A DNA stretch of 64,000 bases, taken from the NCBI RefSeq assembly GCF_900099835.1, contig NZ_FNKP01000002.1, positions 1,860,001-1,924,000 of the forward strand. The letters are read 5' to 3'. The notes beneath the pieces are model-generated. The model saw nothing but the letters and a program-made list of their open reading frames with translations, had not been told where the DNA came from and did no database searches. Shown here piece after piece: positions 19,774 through 29,136 of this stretch. The stretch is from Paraburkholderia fungorum (GTDB taxonomy: Bacteria; Pseudomonadota; Gammaproteobacteria; Burkholderiales; Burkholderiaceae). The position numbers and the translations under genes are program-made. Position 1 is the first letter of the stretch. Every line of letters starts with the position of its first letter.

Positions 19774-21267
19774 TTAGCGCAGCCGCACCAGCGTAGACTT
19801 CAGCTCGGTGTACTTCTCCAGTGCGTGCAACGACTTGTCACGGCCGTTGCCCGATTGTTTATAACCGCCGAACGGGAAGTTCATGTCCCCTCCCTCGTCA
19901 TAGCAATTGACCCACACCGTGCCCGCGCGCAACTTGCGCGACACGTCGTGTGCAGTGGTCAGGTTCGAGGTCCATACGGCAGCGGCGAGTCCGTATTCGC
20001 TATCGTTAGCGATACTGATCGCCTCGTCGACCGTATCGAATGTAATCACCGACAGAACCGGCCCGAAGATTTCCTCGCGCGCGATCTTCGCGCCCGAGGC
20101 CGGAATCTCGAAGATAGTCGGCTCGATAAAGAAACCGCCGCTTTCTTCGTCGACACGTGAGCCGCCCAGCAGCAGCTTTGCTTCAGCGCGGCCCGCTTCG
20201 ATATAGCCGAGCACGCGTTCGAGTTGAACCTTGTCGACGATTGCGCCCATCGACGTGGCCGGATCAAGCGGATTGCCCGGTGTATAGCTGCGCGCGGACG
20301 CAATCAGCTTGTCGATGAAGATATCCTTGATATCGCGGTGCACGAGCAAACGCGAACCCGCCGTACACATCTCGCCCATGTTGTAGAAGATCGCACCGGC
20401 CGCCGCGTTCGCCGCGCGATCGAGGTCCGGGCAGTCGGGCAACACGATGTTCGGCGATTTGCCGCCGAGTTCGAGCCACACGCGCTTCAGGTTCGACTGC
20501 CCTGCGTATTGCATGATCAGCTTGCCGACCTGGGTCGAACCGGTGAACGCGAGGCAGTCCACGTCGTGATGCAACGCAAGCAGTTTGCCCGGCTCGCCCG
20601 CGCCCGGCACGACGTTGAACACGCCCGCCGGAATGCCTGCGTCGAGTGCGAGTTGCGCGAGGCGGATCGCCGTGAGCGGCGACTTCTCGGACGGCTTCAG
20701 CACCACGCTATTGCCTGCGGCCAACGCGGGCCCGAACTTCCACGATGCCATCAGGATCGGGAAATTCCACGGCACGACCGCTGCCACCACACCGATCGCC
20801 TCACGCGTGACGAGTCCGACCAGATGATGATCGGACGGCGCGACTTCGCCGCCGATCTTGTCGATCGCTTCGGCGAACCACTCGACGCAATACGCCGCGC
20901 CCGGCACGTCCACCGACGTGGTGTCGCCGATCGGCTTGCCTGCGTCGAGCGTTTCGAGCAACGCGAGTTCGTCCATGTGTTCGCGAATCGACGCCGCCCA
21001 ACGCAGCAAAATCGCTTTACGTTGACGCGGATTCAGACCCGACCATACGCCGGAATCGAACGCGCGGCGTGCAGCGGCGACGGCGGCGTCGACATCCGCT
21101 GCGCCGCTGTCCGCGACCTTCGCCAGCAACTTTCCGTCGATCGGGCTCAGGCAGTCGAAAGTGCGACCGCCGGCGGCGTCACGATATTCGCCGTCGATAA
21201 ACGCGCGGCCTTCGATCGACAGCGTGGCGGCCTTGTCTTGCCAGAATGCGAGAGATTTGTTTTCCAT
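19774..21267 (-). CDS. puuC: Aldehyde dehydrogenase, gamma-glutamyl-gamma-aminobutyraldehyde type
   Basis: This 497-residue NAD(P)-dependent aldehyde dehydrogenase has the catalytic Asn168 (PWNFP), Glu266 (LELGGKSP) and Cys301 (GEMCTAGSR). The GEMCTAGSR motif and the C-terminal PFGGYKQSGNGRDKSLHALEKY-type end (PFGGYKQSGNGRDKS) match PuuC of the gamma-glutamylated putrescine pathway, oxidising gamma-glutamyl-gamma-aminobutyraldehyde to gamma-glutamyl-GABA. The start at 21267 fits the family length. It lies 88 bases after the PuuR-like gene and 134 bases before agmatinase. It may also act on 4-aminobutanal from the transaminase route. Confidence 0.88.
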   Translation of the reverse strand: MENKSLAFWQDKAATLSIEGRAFIDGEYRDAAGGRTFDCLSPIDGKLLAKVADSGAADVDAAVAAARRAFDSGVWSGLNPRQRKAILLRWAASIREHMDELALLETLDAGKPIGDTTSVDVPGAAYCVEWFAEAIDKIGGEVAPSDHHLVGLVTREAIGVVAAVVPWNFPILMASWKFGPALAAGNSVVLKPSEKSPLTAIRLAQLALDAGIPAGVFNVVPGAGEPGKLLALHHDVDCLAFTGSTQVGKLIMQYAGQSNLKRVWLELGGKSPNIVLPDCPDLDRAANAAAGAIFYNMGEMCTAGSRLLVHRDIKDIFIDKLIASARSYTPGNPLDPATSMGAIVDKVQLERVLGYIEAGRAEAKLLLGGSRVDEESGGFFIEPTIFEIPASGAKIAREEIFGPVLSVITFDTVDEAISIANDSEYGLAAAVWTSNLTTAHDVSRKLRAGTVWVNCYDEGGDMNFPFGGYKQSGNGRDKSLHALEKYTELKSTLVRLR

Positions 21268-21355
21268 CAGGATGCCTCAATGTTGTGCGAGCGACGTCAA
21301 CCGGCTTTCGTATCGTGCGGCCTGGTATGGGTCGCCGCGCGTTGGCGCGAAGTTG

Positions 21356-21907
21356 TCAGAACGTGGGCGGCGAATTGGCCGACACGATCTCGCAGACATG
21401 CTCCGCGCTGGGATTGCGAAAACGGTGCGGAAGACGGCTTTCGAAGTAATAGCTGTCACCGGGGTCGAGCAGCCAGGTCGCGCCGTCCACCGTCAGTTCG
21501 ATCTGCCCGCTCACTACCACGCCGCCCTCGTGCCCCTCGTGCTCCAGCATCTCCGGGCCCGTATCCGACAGCGGCTGATAGACCTCGCGCAGAATGCCCA
21601 TGTTGCGGTCCTTCACACTCGACCCGGCGAGGTAAAGCTCGATCGACCCGTTGCCGAGGTTCGGCATGGTCGCGCAGCGCGATACCACCGAACGCTCTTC
21701 TTCGACTTCGAATGTGAAGAACTCGGCAAGACTCATCGGAATACATTCGAGCAGTTTTTTCAGCGAACCGACTGACGGACTCACACGGTTCTGCTCGATC
21801 AGCGAAATCGTGCCATTGGTCACGCCGGCCCGTTTCGCCAGCTCACGCTGCGACAGGCCATGCCGCTTGCGGATGTATTGCAATCGCGTTGCTACTTCAA
21901 TGGACAT
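21356..21907 (-). CDS. puuR: XRE-cupin transcriptional regulator, PuuR-like
   Basis: The 183-residue protein has an N-terminal helix-turn-helix (LQYIRKRHGLSQRELAKRAG, then VTNGTISLIEQNRVSPSVGSL) and a C-terminal cupin (EGHEGGVVVSGQIELTVDGA, GDSYYFESRLPHRFRNP). This is the architecture of PuuR, the putrescine-responsive repressor of puu genes. The ATG at 21907 is the family start; the frame stays open to 21979. Position at the head of puuC-speB and next to the divergent puuD side supports autoregulation and local control, which is inference. Operator sites could not be identified with confidence. Confidence 0.85.
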   Translation of the reverse strand: MSIEVATRLQYIRKRHGLSQRELAKRAGVTNGTISLIEQNRVSPSVGSLKKLLECIPMSLAEFFTFEVEEERSVVSRCATMPNLGNGSIELYLAGSSVKDRNMGILREVYQPLSDTGPEMLEHEGHEGGVVVSGQIELTVDGATWLLDPGDSYYFESRLPHRFRNPSAEHVCEIVSANSPPTF

Positions 21908-22913
21908 CGACAGGCTCTCAGATGTGGCATGCAACCGGATGCCGATAACGCAGCATGCGGCGGATAGCGAAAACGGCAACCTGAACCGCGTCTATTTCAG
22001 TGCCGGGTACTCAAGAGTGTTGAATATTCTAATCACTTTGGGTATTGCGCCGCTGGGGGAAACCCTGGTGATCGACGAATATGCGTACTGCACCACTCGT
22101 GCTGCGAGTGCAAAATTCTATCCGCAACACTTGGGGAAAGCCTCGGTAAATCTTTTATAAAAATGATTTGACGGCTTTTTTGGTTCGTATATGCTGGTTC
22201 TCAGGCGATTGTCGTACCACCACACAAAGTCAGCAATATGACTTGATGGCGAGACGAATTCAGTTGCCGAGGTTCGAGACGATCATCCCCAAACGTGCTG
22301 TTTCTTTAAACGCCCTGTGCGGATTCTGAAAAGCCCGTTCAATAATTTCAACGTCGCTAGTCGAGTCTAATCGTGAGAGTCCGAGGCCCTTTGGTGAGAT
22401 GGAATCGTAGTCAGACGGGTTGTCCCCGCGCTGACGGCGTCATCGCCGACGGCAGCAACGGCAGCCTTGCGTTTCGCCGCTTCCTGTCCGTCTTCACGAT
22501 CCTCTCCCGCCGTTCCGTTCGACGTCACAACTCCATCTCCGCGCGCGCCTTCATTGCGGTGCGCACGGACGAAGTCGCTTCGCTGCTGCCGTAGCGCCTC
22601 CCTCCTTTTCGTCGTTCGATTCATCCGTTTGCGTCAGCGCGCTCTTTCGAGCCGTGTGAAACACGCATGTGCGGTGCTATGTGCCGCCTGTGTGTTTCGT
22701 CCGGATCAGCCTGCGGACCGACGCACACGGATCGAATCGAACGACTCGACAATTTATCCGGTTCAACGCGTTACGTAGTCGGTAAAAACCGGCTGCCTGT
22801 ATTCAGCGGCTTCGTGCATTGCGCGACGCTGCCGGGTCGTGCCGCGTTGCGCCTGAACGTTATCCAGCGTTGTTCATGTCGCGTCCCGCGATGAACACTC
22901 ACGTCTATTCGTT
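21908..22913. other. About 1 kb non-coding region between puuR and puuD
   Basis: This is the longest gap in the window. It begins AT-rich (including the palindrome GAATATTC at 22022-22029), carries a good sigma70-type promoter on the plus strand at 22168-22195, and then becomes GC-rich. Short open frames at 22373-22594 and 22467-22778 and a minus-strand frame at 22367-22624 have no ribosome site and Arg/Ser-rich translations, so no gene is supported. A hairpin AGTCGGT-AAAA-ACCGGCT lies at 22777-22794. The remainder could be a long 5' leader, a small RNA gene or decayed coding DNA. Confidence 0.5.
22168..22195 (+). promoter_or_regulatory. Sigma70-like promoter upstream of puuD
   Basis: TTGACG (22168-22173) and TATGCT (22190-22195) are spaced by 16 bases in an AT-rich context, the best promoter match I found in the window. 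It points toward puuD but is about 720 bases upstream of its start, so it would produce a long leader or an independent transcript. Confidence 0.5.
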
Positions 22914-23708
22914 ATGCGAAAGAAACCCCTGGTAGGCGTTACCGCCGATAGAACAATGATGGGCGTCCACCCATCGCACACGGTCGGCGAAAAGTACATT
23001 GCTGCCATCGTGGACGGCTCGCAGGCGCTGGCGATGTTGTTGCCCGCGCTCGGCGAACGGCAACCGGTCGACGACGTGCTCGCAACAGTCGATGGCCTGC
23101 TGTTCACCGGCAGCTATTCGAATGTCGAGCCGCACCACTACAGCGGTCAGCCGAGCGCACCCGGTACGCTGCACGACGCGGCTCGCGACGCAACGACGCT
23201 GCCGTTGCTGCGCGCCGCGATCGCCGCCGGCGTGCCGGTTCTCGCGGTCTGCCGTGGCTTCCAGGAAATGAACGTGGTGTTCGGCGGGACGTTGCATCAA
23301 AGCGTTCACGCGGTGGCCGGTCTGAACGACCATCGCGAGAACAAGGAAGACGACCTCGACGTGCAATACGCGCCGTCTCATTCGATCACGCTCGCGCAAG
23401 GCGGCCTGTTGCAGCGCCTCGCCGGCGGCGTGAATGAAGTGCGCGTGAATTCCTTGCATGGCCAGGGCGTCGAGCGGCTGGGCGTCGGCCTCACGGCCGA
23501 AGCCTTTGCGCCGGATGGCCTGATCGAAGCGGTCAGCGTGAACGACGCGCGCGCCTTCGCGCTGGGTGTGCAGTGGCACCCGGAGTGGAAGCACGCGAGC
23601 GATGCGCTGTCTACCGCGATCTTTCGGGCGTTCGGCGACGCCTGCCGCGATCGAATGCGGACCAGAGCCGGCTATGGCGCGGCATCCGCCGCCGCCACGC
23701 ATGCCTGA
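22914..23708 (+). CDS. puuD: Gamma-glutamyl-gamma-aminobutyrate hydrolase (class I GATase-like)
   Basis: The 264-residue enzyme should hydrolyse gamma-glutamyl-GABA to glutamate and GABA, the last step of the Puu route. The class I glutamine-amidotransferase triad is present: Cys113 (AVCRGFQEMN), His222 and Glu224 (GVQWHPEWK). The N-terminal PLVGVTADR and the NVVFGGTLHQ stretch match PuuD. It is followed by puuA 32 bases downstream. No convincing promoter lies immediately upstream; the best candidate is about 720 bases away. Confidence 0.88.
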   Translation: MRKKPLVGVTADRTMMGVHPSHTVGEKYIAAIVDGSQALAMLLPALGERQPVDDVLATVDGLLFTGSYSNVEPHHYSGQPSAPGTLHDAARDATTLPLLRAAIAAGVPVLAVCRGFQEMNVVFGGTLHQSVHAVAGLNDHRENKEDDLDVQYAPSHSITLAQGGLLQRLAGGVNEVRVNSLHGQGVERLGVGLTAEAFAPDGLIEAVSVNDARAFALGVQWHPEWKHASDALSTAIFRAFGDACRDRMRTRAGYGAASAAATHA

Positions 23709-23740
23709 GCCGGTCACGCACCAAAACTGAGAGAACCAAC

Positions 23741-25075
23741 ATGCATGACATCGACGAATTTCTGAAGAAGAACCGTGTCACCGAAATCGAAGCGATCATC
23801 CCGGATATGGCCGGGATCGCGCGCGGCAAGATCATTCCGCGCAGCAAGTTCGAGTCGGGCGAATCCATGCGCTTGCCGCAGGCGGTGATGATCCAGACCG
23901 TCACAGGCGACTACCCGGAAGACGGCACCCTTACCGGCGTCACCGACCCGGACATGGTGTGCGTGCCCGACGCCAGCACCATCCGCATGATTCCGTGGGC
24001 GGTCGATCCCACCGCCCAGGTGATCCACGATTGCGTTCACTTCGACGGCACGCCGGTCGCCATTTCGCCGCGCCGCGTGTTGCGCCGCGTGCTCGAACTG
24101 TACAAGGCCAAACGCTGGAAGCCGGTGATCGCACCCGAGCTCGAGTTCTATCTGGTCGATATGAACAAGGACCCGGACCTGCCGCTGCAACCGCCGATCG
24201 GCCGCACGGGGCGCCCGGAAACAGGACGTCAGGCGTATTCGATCGAAGCGGTCAACGAATTCGACCCGCTATTCGAAGACATTTACGAATATTGCGAGGT
24301 GCAGGAACTGGAAGTCGACACGCTGATTCACGAAGTCGGCGCGGCGCAGATGGAAATCAACTTCATGCACGGCGATCCGCTGAAACTCGCCGACAGCGTG
24401 TTTCTGTTCAAGCGCACAGTGCGTGAGGCCGCGTTGCGTCACAAGATGTACGCGACTTTCATGGCCAAGCCGATGGAAGGCGAACCGGGCTCGGCCATGC
24501 ATATGCATCAAAGTCTGCTCGATGAGGAAACCGGTCAGAACGTTTTCACCGCAGCAGACGGCAAGCCGACCTCGCTGTTCACCAGCTATATCGCGGGCCT
24601 GCAGAAATACACGCCCGCGCTGATGCCGATCTTCGCGCCGTACATCAACTCCTATCGCCGCCTGTCGCGCTTCATGGCTGCGCCGATCAACGTAGCGTGG
24701 GGCTACGACAACCGCACCGTGGGCTTCCGGATTCCGCATTCCGGGCCGGCCGCGCGCCGTATCGAGAACCGCATTCCGGGCGTCGACTGCAATCCGTATC
24801 TGGCAATTGCAGCAACGCTGGCTGCTGGCTATCTCGGCATGACGCAAAACCTCGCCGCCACCGAGCCGCTCGTCAGCGACGGTTACGAATTGCCCTACCA
24901 GCTGCCGCGCAATCTGGAAGAAGGTCTCACGTTGATGGGCGCGTGCGAGCCGATTGCAGAAGTACTTGGCGAGAAGTTCGTCAAAGCATTTCTCGCGCTG
25001 AAAGAAACCGAATACGAAGCGTTTTTCCGTGTGATCAGTTCATGGGAACGCCGGCATCTGCTGCTGCACGTTTGA
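23741..25075 (+). CDS. puuA: Gamma-glutamylputrescine synthetase (glutamine synthetase family)
   Basis: The 444-residue protein is a glutamine-synthetase-fold ligase that joins glutamate to putrescine with ATP. Blocks include IEAIIPDMAGIARGKIIPRS, the EIEF-type stretch QMEINFMHGDP with VGAAQ before it, HMHQSL, and a RIPHSGPAARRIENRIPG block (split here as IPHSGPAARRIENR). The DMAG-ARGK motif near residue 22 is usual in PuuA-type and absent from true GlnA. The ATG at 23741 is 32 bases after puuD and follows GAGAGAACCAAC. It is the first enzyme of the gamma-glutamylated pathway; GABA or another amine as substrate cannot be ruled out. Confidence 0.87.
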   Translation: MHDIDEFLKKNRVTEIEAIIPDMAGIARGKIIPRSKFESGESMRLPQAVMIQTVTGDYPEDGTLTGVTDPDMVCVPDASTIRMIPWAVDPTAQVIHDCVHFDGTPVAISPRRVLRRVLELYKAKRWKPVIAPELEFYLVDMNKDPDLPLQPPIGRTGRPETGRQAYSIEAVNEFDPLFEDIYEYCEVQELEVDTLIHEVGAAQMEINFMHGDPLKLADSVFLFKRTVREAALRHKMYATFMAKPMEGEPGSAMHMHQSLLDEETGQNVFTAADGKPTSLFTSYIAGLQKYTPALMPIFAPYINSYRRLSRFMAAPINVAWGYDNRTVGFRIPHSGPAARRIENRIPGVDCNPYLAIAATLAAGYLGMTQNLAATEPLVSDGYELPYQLPRNLEEGLTLMGACEPIAEVLGEKFVKAFLALKETEYEAFFRVISSWERRHLLLHV

Positions 25076-25113
25076 GAACGGCAGCCGCATCCGCAAAACT
25101 ACTGGAGGCAACA

Positions 25114-26556
25114 ATGAGCTACAGAACAGAAGAAGTCGCGTACGTGCAGCCGGTGCTCGCCGCACAAACCGCAGCGAGCGCGAAGGCCGCGCAACGCAGC
25201 ACCGCCGACTATCGCGCGCTCGACGCCGCGCACCACATTCATCCGTTCTCGGACATGGGCTCGCTCAATCGCAGCGGCAGCCGCGTGATCGTCAAGGCCG
25301 AGGGCGTGTACCTGTGGGATTCGGACGGCAACAAGATCATCGACGGGATGGCGGGCCTGTGGTGCGTGAACGTGGGTTACGGACGCAAGGAACTGGCGGA
25401 CGCCGCGTTCCGGCAGATGCAGGAACTGCCCTACTACAACACCTTCTTCAAGACCACGCATCCGCCGGTGATCGAGTTATCGGCGTTGCTCGCGGAACTC
25501 GCGCCCGAACCGTTCAATCACTTTTTTTATTGCAATAGCGGATCGGAAGGCAACGACACGGTGCTGCGTATCGTCCATCAATATTGGGCCACGCAACGCA
25601 AGCCCTCGAAGAAATTCGTCATCTCGCGCAAGAACGGTTATCACGGTTCGACGATTGCGGGCGGCACGCTCGGTGGCATGGGTTACATGCACGACCAGAT
25701 GCCGTCGAAAGTCGAGAACATCGTGCATATCGACCAGCCGTATTTCTTCGGCGAGGCGCAAGGCGACCTGACGCCGGAAGAATTCGCACTGGCTCGCGCG
25801 CAACAACTGGAAGCGAAGATCCTCGAACTCGGCGCGGACAATGTCGCCGCATTTATCGGTGAGCCGTTCCAGGGCGCGGGTGGCGTGATTTTCCCGGCTT
25901 CGACGTACTGGCCGGAAATCCAGCGCATTTGCCGCAAATACGACATTCTGCTGGTCGCCGACGAAGTGATCGGCGGCTTCGGCCGCACCGGCGAATGGTT
26001 CGCGCATCAGCACTTCGGCTTCGAACCGGATCTCATCACGCTCGCCAAGGGGCTCACGAGCGGCTATGTGCCGATGGGCGCAGTGGGGCTGCATGACCGC
26101 GTCGCCAAAGCGATCATCGAGCATGGCGACTTCAATCACGGCCTGACGTACTCCGGTCACCCGGTGGCGGCTGCCGTCGCGGTCGCCAACCTCAAACTTC
26201 TGCGCGACGAGAAAATCATCGAACGCGTGAAGACCGATACCGGCCCCTACTTCCAGAAAAAATTGCGCGACACCTTCGCCAATCATCCGATCGTCGGTGA
26301 AGTAGCGGGCGCAGGCATGGTGGCGGGCGTCCAACTCGCACAGGACCCGGCATTGCGCAAGCGCTTCGCCAATGGCGGCGACGTCGGCACGATCTGCCGC
26401 GACTTCTGCTTCAACGGCAACCTGATCATGCGCGCCAGCGGCGACCGGATGCTGCTGTCGCCGCCGCTCACCATCAGCAGGCTGGAAATCGACGAAATCA
26501 TCTCGAAGGCCAAACAGGCTTTCGATGCAACAGCACAACAACTCGGCATTTCGTAA
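25114..26556 (+). CDS. spuC: Class III aminotransferase, SpuC-like putrescine/polyamine:pyruvate type
   Basis: This 480-residue PLP enzyme resembles SpuC, which transfers the amino group of putrescine to pyruvate. Blocks are GVYLWDSDGNKIIDGMAGLWCVNVGYGR (shown in parts as YLWDSDGNKIIDGMAGLW), YCNSGSEGNDTVLR, NGYHGST, VADEVIGGFGRTGEWF (Asp283 under the PLP ring) and ITLAKGLTSGYVP with the Schiff-base Lys312. GGAGG lies seven bases before the ATG at 25114. It is 38 bases after puuA. Its presence means the cluster encodes two routes from putrescine; a PuuE/GABA aminotransferase role is less likely from the sequence pattern. Confidence 0.85.
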   Translation: MSYRTEEVAYVQPVLAAQTAASAKAAQRSTADYRALDAAHHIHPFSDMGSLNRSGSRVIVKAEGVYLWDSDGNKIIDGMAGLWCVNVGYGRKELADAAFRQMQELPYYNTFFKTTHPPVIELSALLAELAPEPFNHFFYCNSGSEGNDTVLRIVHQYWATQRKPSKKFVISRKNGYHGSTIAGGTLGGMGYMHDQMPSKVENIVHIDQPYFFGEAQGDLTPEEFALARAQQLEAKILELGADNVAAFIGEPFQGAGGVIFPASTYWPEIQRICRKYDILLVADEVIGGFGRTGEWFAHQHFGFEPDLITLAKGLTSGYVPMGAVGLHDRVAKAIIEHGDFNHGLTYSGHPVAAAVAVANLKLLRDEKIIERVKTDTGPYFQKKLRDTFANHPIVGEVAGAGMVAGVQLAQDPALRKRFANGGDVGTICRDFCFNGNLIMRASGDRMLLSPPLTISRLEIDEIISKAKQAFDATAQQLGIS

Positions 26557-26569
26557 CGGCGGTTCGTTT

Positions 26570-26606
26570 CCGGCATGGGCACACCCACACATCGCGCTCA
26601 TGCCGG
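26570..26606. other. Intercistronic hairpin between transaminase and binding-protein genes
   Basis: CCGGCATG (26570-26577) and CATGCCGG (26599-26606) form a perfect 8-bp stem with a 21-base loop, 25 bases before the potF-like start. There is no T-run. It may stabilise or process the transcript. Confidence 0.45.
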
Positions 26607-26630
26607 CTCTTCACATCAAGGGAAAAAACC

Positions 26631-27752
26631 ATGAGCGTTAGTCATCTTCGTCATGCGGTCGCGGGGGCCGCGCTTCTCGCCTTTACCGGTTTTGCGGCGT
26701 TATCGGTTACGCCGGCCCTTGCGGCCGACACGGAACTGAATGTCTATAACTGGTCCGATTACATCGCGAAAGATACGATTTCGAACTTCGAGAAAGAGGA
26801 CAGCATCAAGGTCAAATACGACAACTACGATAGCGACGACACGTTGCAGGCAAAACTGCTAGCGGGTAGCTCGGGCTATGACATCGTGGTGCCGACCTCG
26901 AACTATATGGCCAAGCAGATTCAGGCCGGCGTCTATCAGAAGCTCGACAAGTCGAAGTTGCCGAATCTCGCGAATCTCGACCCGGTGCTGATGAAAATGA
27001 TCTCGGACGCCGATCCTGGCAATCAGTACGGCGTGCCGTGGGCGTACGGCACCGACGGTATCGGCTATAACGTGCAGGCCGTGCAGAAGGCTCTCGGCGC
27101 GAACGCGCCGGTGGATAGCTGGTCGCTCGTGTTCGATCCGGCCAACCTCTCGAAGCTGAAAAGCTGCGGCGTGTCGATTCTCGACCAGGCCGTCGACGTT
27201 TTCGCCGCCACGCTGCAATACATGCACAAAGACCCGAACAGCACGAACCCCGCCGACTATCAGGCCGCTTTCGAAGTGCTCAAGAAAATCCGCCCGTATA
27301 TCACGCAGTTCAATTCGTCGGGTTACATCAACGATCTCGCGAACAACGATGTGTGCGTCGCACTCGGCTGGTCGGGCGACGTCGGTATTGCAAGCCGCCG
27401 TACCGAAGAAGCCAAGCGCTCGTATCAGATCAAATTCTCGAACGTGAAGGAAGGCGGGCTGCTGTGGTTCGACGTGATGGTGATTCCGAAAGACGCGCCG
27501 CACCCCGAAGCCGCGCTGAAGTGGATCAACTACATCTCCGACCCGAAGGTCAACGCGGCGATCACCAACGAGGTGTTCTATCCGACCGCGAACAAGGCCG
27601 CGCGCCAGTTCGTGGTTCCGGCTGTCGCGCAGGACAAAACCGTTTATCCGGGCGACGAAGTACTCAGCAAGATGACGCTGATGAAGCCGATGCCGACCGA
27701 CATTCTGCGCCTCGAAAACCGGCTTTGGGCACAGCTTAAAACCGGCCATTGA
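26631..27752 (+). CDS. potF: Periplasmic polyamine-binding protein, PotF/SpuD-like
   Basis: The 373-residue product has a Sec signal peptide (charged MSVSHLRH, hydrophobic core, cleavage after ALA near residue 31) and the mature start ADTELNVYNWSDYIA typical of PotF/SpuD. Other family blocks are VKYDNYDSDDTLQAKLLAG, YGVPWAYGTDGIGYN and ALGWSGDVGIA. PotF-type proteins bind putrescine; SpuE-type bind spermidine; the ligand here is inferred from context. It is followed by a 220-base gap holding a hairpin, then potG. Confidence 0.9.
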   Translation: MSVSHLRHAVAGAALLAFTGFAALSVTPALAADTELNVYNWSDYIAKDTISNFEKEDSIKVKYDNYDSDDTLQAKLLAGSSGYDIVVPTSNYMAKQIQAGVYQKLDKSKLPNLANLDPVLMKMISDADPGNQYGVPWAYGTDGIGYNVQAVQKALGANAPVDSWSLVFDPANLSKLKSCGVSILDQAVDVFAATLQYMHKDPNSTNPADYQAAFEVLKKIRPYITQFNSSGYINDLANNDVCVALGWSGDVGIASRRTEEAKRSYQIKFSNVKEGGLLWFDVMVIPKDAPHPEAALKWINYISDPKVNAAITNEVFYPTANKAARQFVVPAVAQDKTVYPGDEVLSKMTLMKPMPTDILRLENRLWAQLKTGH

Positions 27753-27790
27753 TCAATTAAACCGCCTGACAGAAATAGAAATCCGATCCC

Positions 27791-27820
27791 GCGCTCAGGG
27801 ATCGCTCGAAACCTGAGCGC
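27791..27820 (+). other. Strong hairpin in the potF-potG gap
   Basis: GCGCTCAGG (27791-27799) and CCTGAGCGC (27812-27820) form a perfect 9-bp stem with a 12-base loop, 38 bases after the potF stop. No T-run follows. In ABC importer operons, such structures after the binding-protein gene often leave more binding protein than transporter mRNA; that role here is inference. Confidence 0.55.
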
Positions 27821-27972
27821 ATGAAATGCAGTCACGGTAGTCAGCCTGCGCGCTTTCAAAGTCCGATTCGCGCGCAGTCCCATGTTTTCCAATCGCAGCG
27901 CACGTTGCGAGACGCGTCCCGCGCCTCGTAGGGAGACACTTGCGCCCGCGATTCGCAAGGAACGGTTACATC

Positions 27973-29136
27973 ATGAACTCGACGGCCTCACACAACACTG
28001 CCAGCGTCACCCAGATGACCCGGCCCGCAGTGGCGACAAAATCGAAACCGGACGAATTCGTCCGCATCGAAAACGTCGTGAAGAAATTCGGCGACAGCAC
28101 CGCTGTCGACAACGTCAATCTGAGCATCGCGAAAAACGAACTGTTCGCGCTGCTAGGCAGCTCCGGCTGCGGCAAGTCCACGCTGTTGCGGATGCTCGCG
28201 GGGCTCGAAACAGTCACGTCAGGACGTATTTTCGTCGACGGCGAAGATCTCGCCGCGATGCCGCCCTACCGGCGGCCGGTCAACATGATGTTCCAGTCGT
28301 ATGCGCTGTTCCCGCACATGAGCGTCGAGGCGAATGTCGCCTTTGGTCTGAAGCAGGAAGGCACGCCGAAGAACGAGATCAAGGAACGCGTCGCCGATGC
28401 GCTGAATCTCGTGCAGATGAGCAAATACGCGCAGCGTAAGCCGCATCAATTGTCGGGCGGGCAGCAACAACGGGTGGCGCTTGCGCGTTCGCTGGTCAAG
28501 CGTCCCAAGCTTCTTCTGCTCGACGAGCCGATGTCGGCACTCGATAAAAAGATCCGCCAGAAGACCCAGCTCGAACTCGTCAACATCATCGAGAAGGTCG
28601 ATGTGACCTGCGTGATGGTCACGCACGATCAGGAAGAAGCGATGACGATGGCCGGCCGTCTCGCGGTGATGAGCGAAGGCCGCATCGTGCAGATCGGCTC
28701 GCCGAGCCAGGTCTATGAGTTTCCGAATAGCCGTTTCTCGGCGGAATTCATCGGCTCGACGAATCTTTTCGAAGGCACCGTCGTCGCCGATGAACCGGAT
28801 CACATTTTCGTCGAAAGCGAGGATCTGGAATCGCGCATTTACGTGAGCCACGGGGTAACGGGTCCGCTTGGCATGCCGGTGGGTATCTCCGTGCGTCCTG
28901 AGCGCGTGAAGGTGTCGCTCGATAAACCGGCCGCTCCCTATAACTGGGCGCGCGGCGTGGTCTCCGATGTCGCGTACATGGGCAGCTACTCGCTGTACCA
29001 CGTGCGTCTGCCGAGCGGCAAGACGGTGGTGTCGAATCTCTCCAGCTCGCATCTGATGAGCGAAGGTGCGCCCTCCTATAACGACGACGTGTTCGTCTAC
29101 TGGTCGCCCAACAGCGGCGTGGTGCTGACGCAATGA
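27973..29136 (+). CDS. potG: Polyamine ABC transporter ATPase, PotG-like
   Basis: The 387-residue ATPase has Walker A (GSSGCGKST, residues 62-70), the Q-loop region NMMFQSYALFPHM, the signature LSGGQQQR (160-167), Walker B with LLLLDEPMSALD (180-191) and a switch His (VMVTHDQEEAM). A C-terminal TOBE-type domain follows (GISVRPERVKVS). The ATG at 27973 follows AAGGAACGG; an earlier in-frame start at 27940 is possible. Its TGA overlaps the next ATG (ATGA at 29133), so translation of potG and potH is probably coupled. It energises import with the two permeases downstream. Confidence 0.92.
   Translation: MNSTASHNTASVTQMTRPAVATKSKPDEFVRIENVVKKFGDSTAVDNVNLSIAKNELFALLGSSGCGKSTLLRMLAGLETVTSGRIFVDGEDLAAMPPYRRPVNMMFQSYALFPHMSVEANVAFGLKQEGTPKNEIKERVADALNLVQMSKYAQRKPHQLSGGQQQRVALARSLVKRPKLLLLDEPMSALDKKIRQKTQLELVNIIEKVDVTCVMVTHDQEEAMTMAGRLAVMSEGRIVQIGSPSQVYEFPNSRFSAEFIGSTNLFEGTVVADEPDHIFVESEDLESRIYVSHGVTGPLGMPVGISVRPERVKVSLDKPAAPYNWARGVVSDVAYMGSYSLYHVRLPSGKTVVSNLSSSHLMSEGAPSYNDDVFVYWSPNSGVVLTQ

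Noticed and set aside
20224..21717. 497-codon plus-strand frame opposite puuC and puuR
   Set aside because: Antisense to well-supported genes, with no motif.
22367..22624. Short open frames in the puuR-puuD gap on both strands
   Set aside because: No ribosome sites, Arg/Ala/Ser-rich translations and no similarity that I recognise; left as non-coding.
22651..22680. GAGCCGTGTGAAACACGCATG stretch (seen in parts) resembling the 3' portion of a group II intron
   Set aside because: Only a short resemblance; no catalytic domain V, reverse transcriptase or intron boundaries are present.
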